Assembly (NCBI GenBank): GCA_026397725.1
Contig: JAPLUI010000331.1
Location: 1 to 64,000 of the forward strand
Length of the DNA stretch: 64,000 nucleotides
Direction: 5' to 3'
From: Verrucomicrobiota bacterium
GTDB taxonomy: Bacteria; Verrucomicrobiota; Verrucomicrobiia; Verrucomicrobiales; Akkermansiaceae
Positions 63,080 through 64,000 of the stretch are shown piece by piece. A program made the position numbers and the translations under genes. Below the pieces are notes generated by a model. It was not told the DNA's origin. It made no database searches and saw only the letters and a program-made list of their open reading frames with translations. The stretch's first letter is position 1; each line of letters opens with the position of its first letter.

Positions 63080-64000
63080 ATGCAATCACCAAGCGCATTT
63101 CGAATCCTGGCTCTGGGGCTGGCGCTCGCCATCGCCAGTTGTACGAACTACTCCAGTGTCAGCGAAAAGCGTCCCGCCTACCAGTCGCCTTCGGCAGCCG
63201 GGCAGTTAGTCGCCCAAGCCCTCAAGCATCCCGCGAAGGAACCTTTGGTGCAGGTTGGCCGTTATCTGGATGCGGCCGCCGCCGCCGCAGACGTCCTGGA
63301 AAAAAATCCCGGCGATGCCCAGGCACGCGCGGATTATAACTTTGCGGTCGCCCGGATTTTCGATGCCGTCAACGAGTCCGGCTTGGATCCGTCAACAGCG
63401 CCGTTGCCGTGTCCGGGGACCAGCCAGCAATGGAGCTTTTCCCTCAAGGCCAATACGCGCTACCATTACAATCTGAGCAACTTCAAGCTCCTGCCCGCTG
63501 ACCGTTATCGATTCAAGGGCAAGCTGGTGGTGGAACAGGCCGAGAAGCAAGGTCTTGGAGCTCCGCTGGTGGCCGTCAGCAAGATCGATGTCACCAAGAT
63601 CGATGCCTTCGCCCAAGGGAAACACGCATACTACGGCATGACCGGCGTCGTGGAGTTCAATGGGCGGAACGCCGCCGGCAGTGTCATCGATCCGCTCTCG
63701 GTCGAGACGGTCAGGATGGATGGCCGGACCTATCCGTTAGCAGCCAATTTCACGGCGCCCATCGCCTTGGCCCTTGCGGAATTGAAACCCCGGAACAAGG
63801 AACTCGGCCGCCTGTTCAAGCCCGATGAGTATGCCGCCCAAGTCCGCCTCGCGCGGCTGCAACCTTATGATCCGAAGAAGATCCCGATCCTTTGCGTGCA
63901 TGGCCTCGGCGATTCCCAGGCCACCTGGGCCCCCATGATTGAAAGCCTCAGGGCCGATCCCGTCATCCGGGCCAATTACCAGATCTGGTTCTTCAGTTAT
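63080..64000 (+). CDS. Lipoprotein with alpha/beta-hydrolase domain, cut by the window edge
   Basis: 307 residues are visible from MQSPSAFRILALGLALAIASC: a lipoprotein signal with the lipobox Cys at residue 21. After an N-terminal domain of about 230 residues (helical, then a beta part around LSVETVRMDGRTYPLAANF), the hydrolase begins at IPILCVHGLGDSQATWAPMI, the oxyanion HG motif. The catalytic Ser lies beyond the window. Likely an outer-membrane-anchored esterase/lipase. Same strand as the sulfatase-aquaporin genes. Confidence 0.75.
   Translation, partial: MQSPSAFRILALGLALAIASCTNYSSVSEKRPAYQSPSAAGQLVAQALKHPAKEPLVQVGRYLDAAAAAADVLEKNPGDAQARADYNFAVARIFDAVNESGLDPSTAPLPCPGTSQQWSFSLKANTRYHYNLSNFKLLPADRYRFKGKLVVEQAEKQGLGAPLVAVSKIDVTKIDAFAQGKHAYYGMTGVVEFNGRNAAGSVIDPLSVETVRMDGRTYPLAANFTAPIALALAELKPRNKELGRLFKPDEYAAQVRLARLQPYDPKKIPILCVHGLGDSQATWAPMIESLRADPVIRANYQIWFFSY

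Overview
The window reads as GC-rich chromosomal DNA of a Verrucomicrobiota bacterium, probably class Verrucomicrobiae. The support is a D-B-C-A set of Verru_Chthon-cassette pseudopilins, two PEP-CTERM proteins, formylglycine sulfatases, an ECF sigma/Ser-Thr kinase pair and a CoaE-Rho fusion protein. No rRNA, tRNA or CRISPR array was seen.

Layout. 0-1 kb: the tail of a REP-associated (RAYT) transposase and a group II intron-like RNA remnant. 1-2 kb: a PDZ protein. 2.3-12.8 kb: the outstanding feature, two adjacent giant paralogs (1538 and 1794 residues) with one N-terminal membrane segment, a conserved domain of about 100 residues, and then a very long heptad array of the form T-x-C-P-x-x-x, roughly 200 cysteines each. 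They share upstream sequence and a 3' palindrome. I know of no described family like this. 13.4-16.4 kb: a putative HExxxH metallopeptidase of different sequence style, flanked by attC-like imperfect palindromes. 16.7-26.5 kb: small membrane protein, Nudix hydrolase, EboD-type dehydroquinate synthase-like enzyme, Sel1-repeat protein and the pseudopilin operon. 26.7-32.3 kb: debris (Rhs core, Eco57I-like restriction gene, prophage portal and terminase) around an intact SUMF1-domain PEP-CTERM protein. 32.5-38 kb: kinase and ECF sigma factor, a PEP-CTERM protein, and an NHL protein with a GGGAA tract. 38.3-54.8 kb: housekeeping (two RNA methyltransferases, an active plus a degenerate HtrA, a TPM-domain pair, CoaE-Rho, DapF, DapA, a class V aminotransferase, two SAM methyltransferases, ComM and a four-helix-bundle protein). 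54.8-57.9 kb: a gene graveyard with a Bro-N gene split by a MITE, an autotransporter-type tail, an ATPase remnant and a second decayed comM. 57.9-64 kb: AraC regulator, an internally deleted sulfatase, an intact sulfatase, an aquaporin and the start of a lipoprotein hydrolase.

How genes may work together. DapA and DapF serve lysine/diaminopimelate synthesis. The pseudopilin cassette and the PEP-CTERM, sulfatase and giant-repeat proteins point to an elaborate cell surface. The AraC gene is divergent from the sulfatase/aquaporin cluster and may control it. Small mobile elements (REP palindromes, and MITE-like elements with 9-bp target duplications) account for much of the non-coding sequence. 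All functions are inferred by reading the sequence; no search was run.
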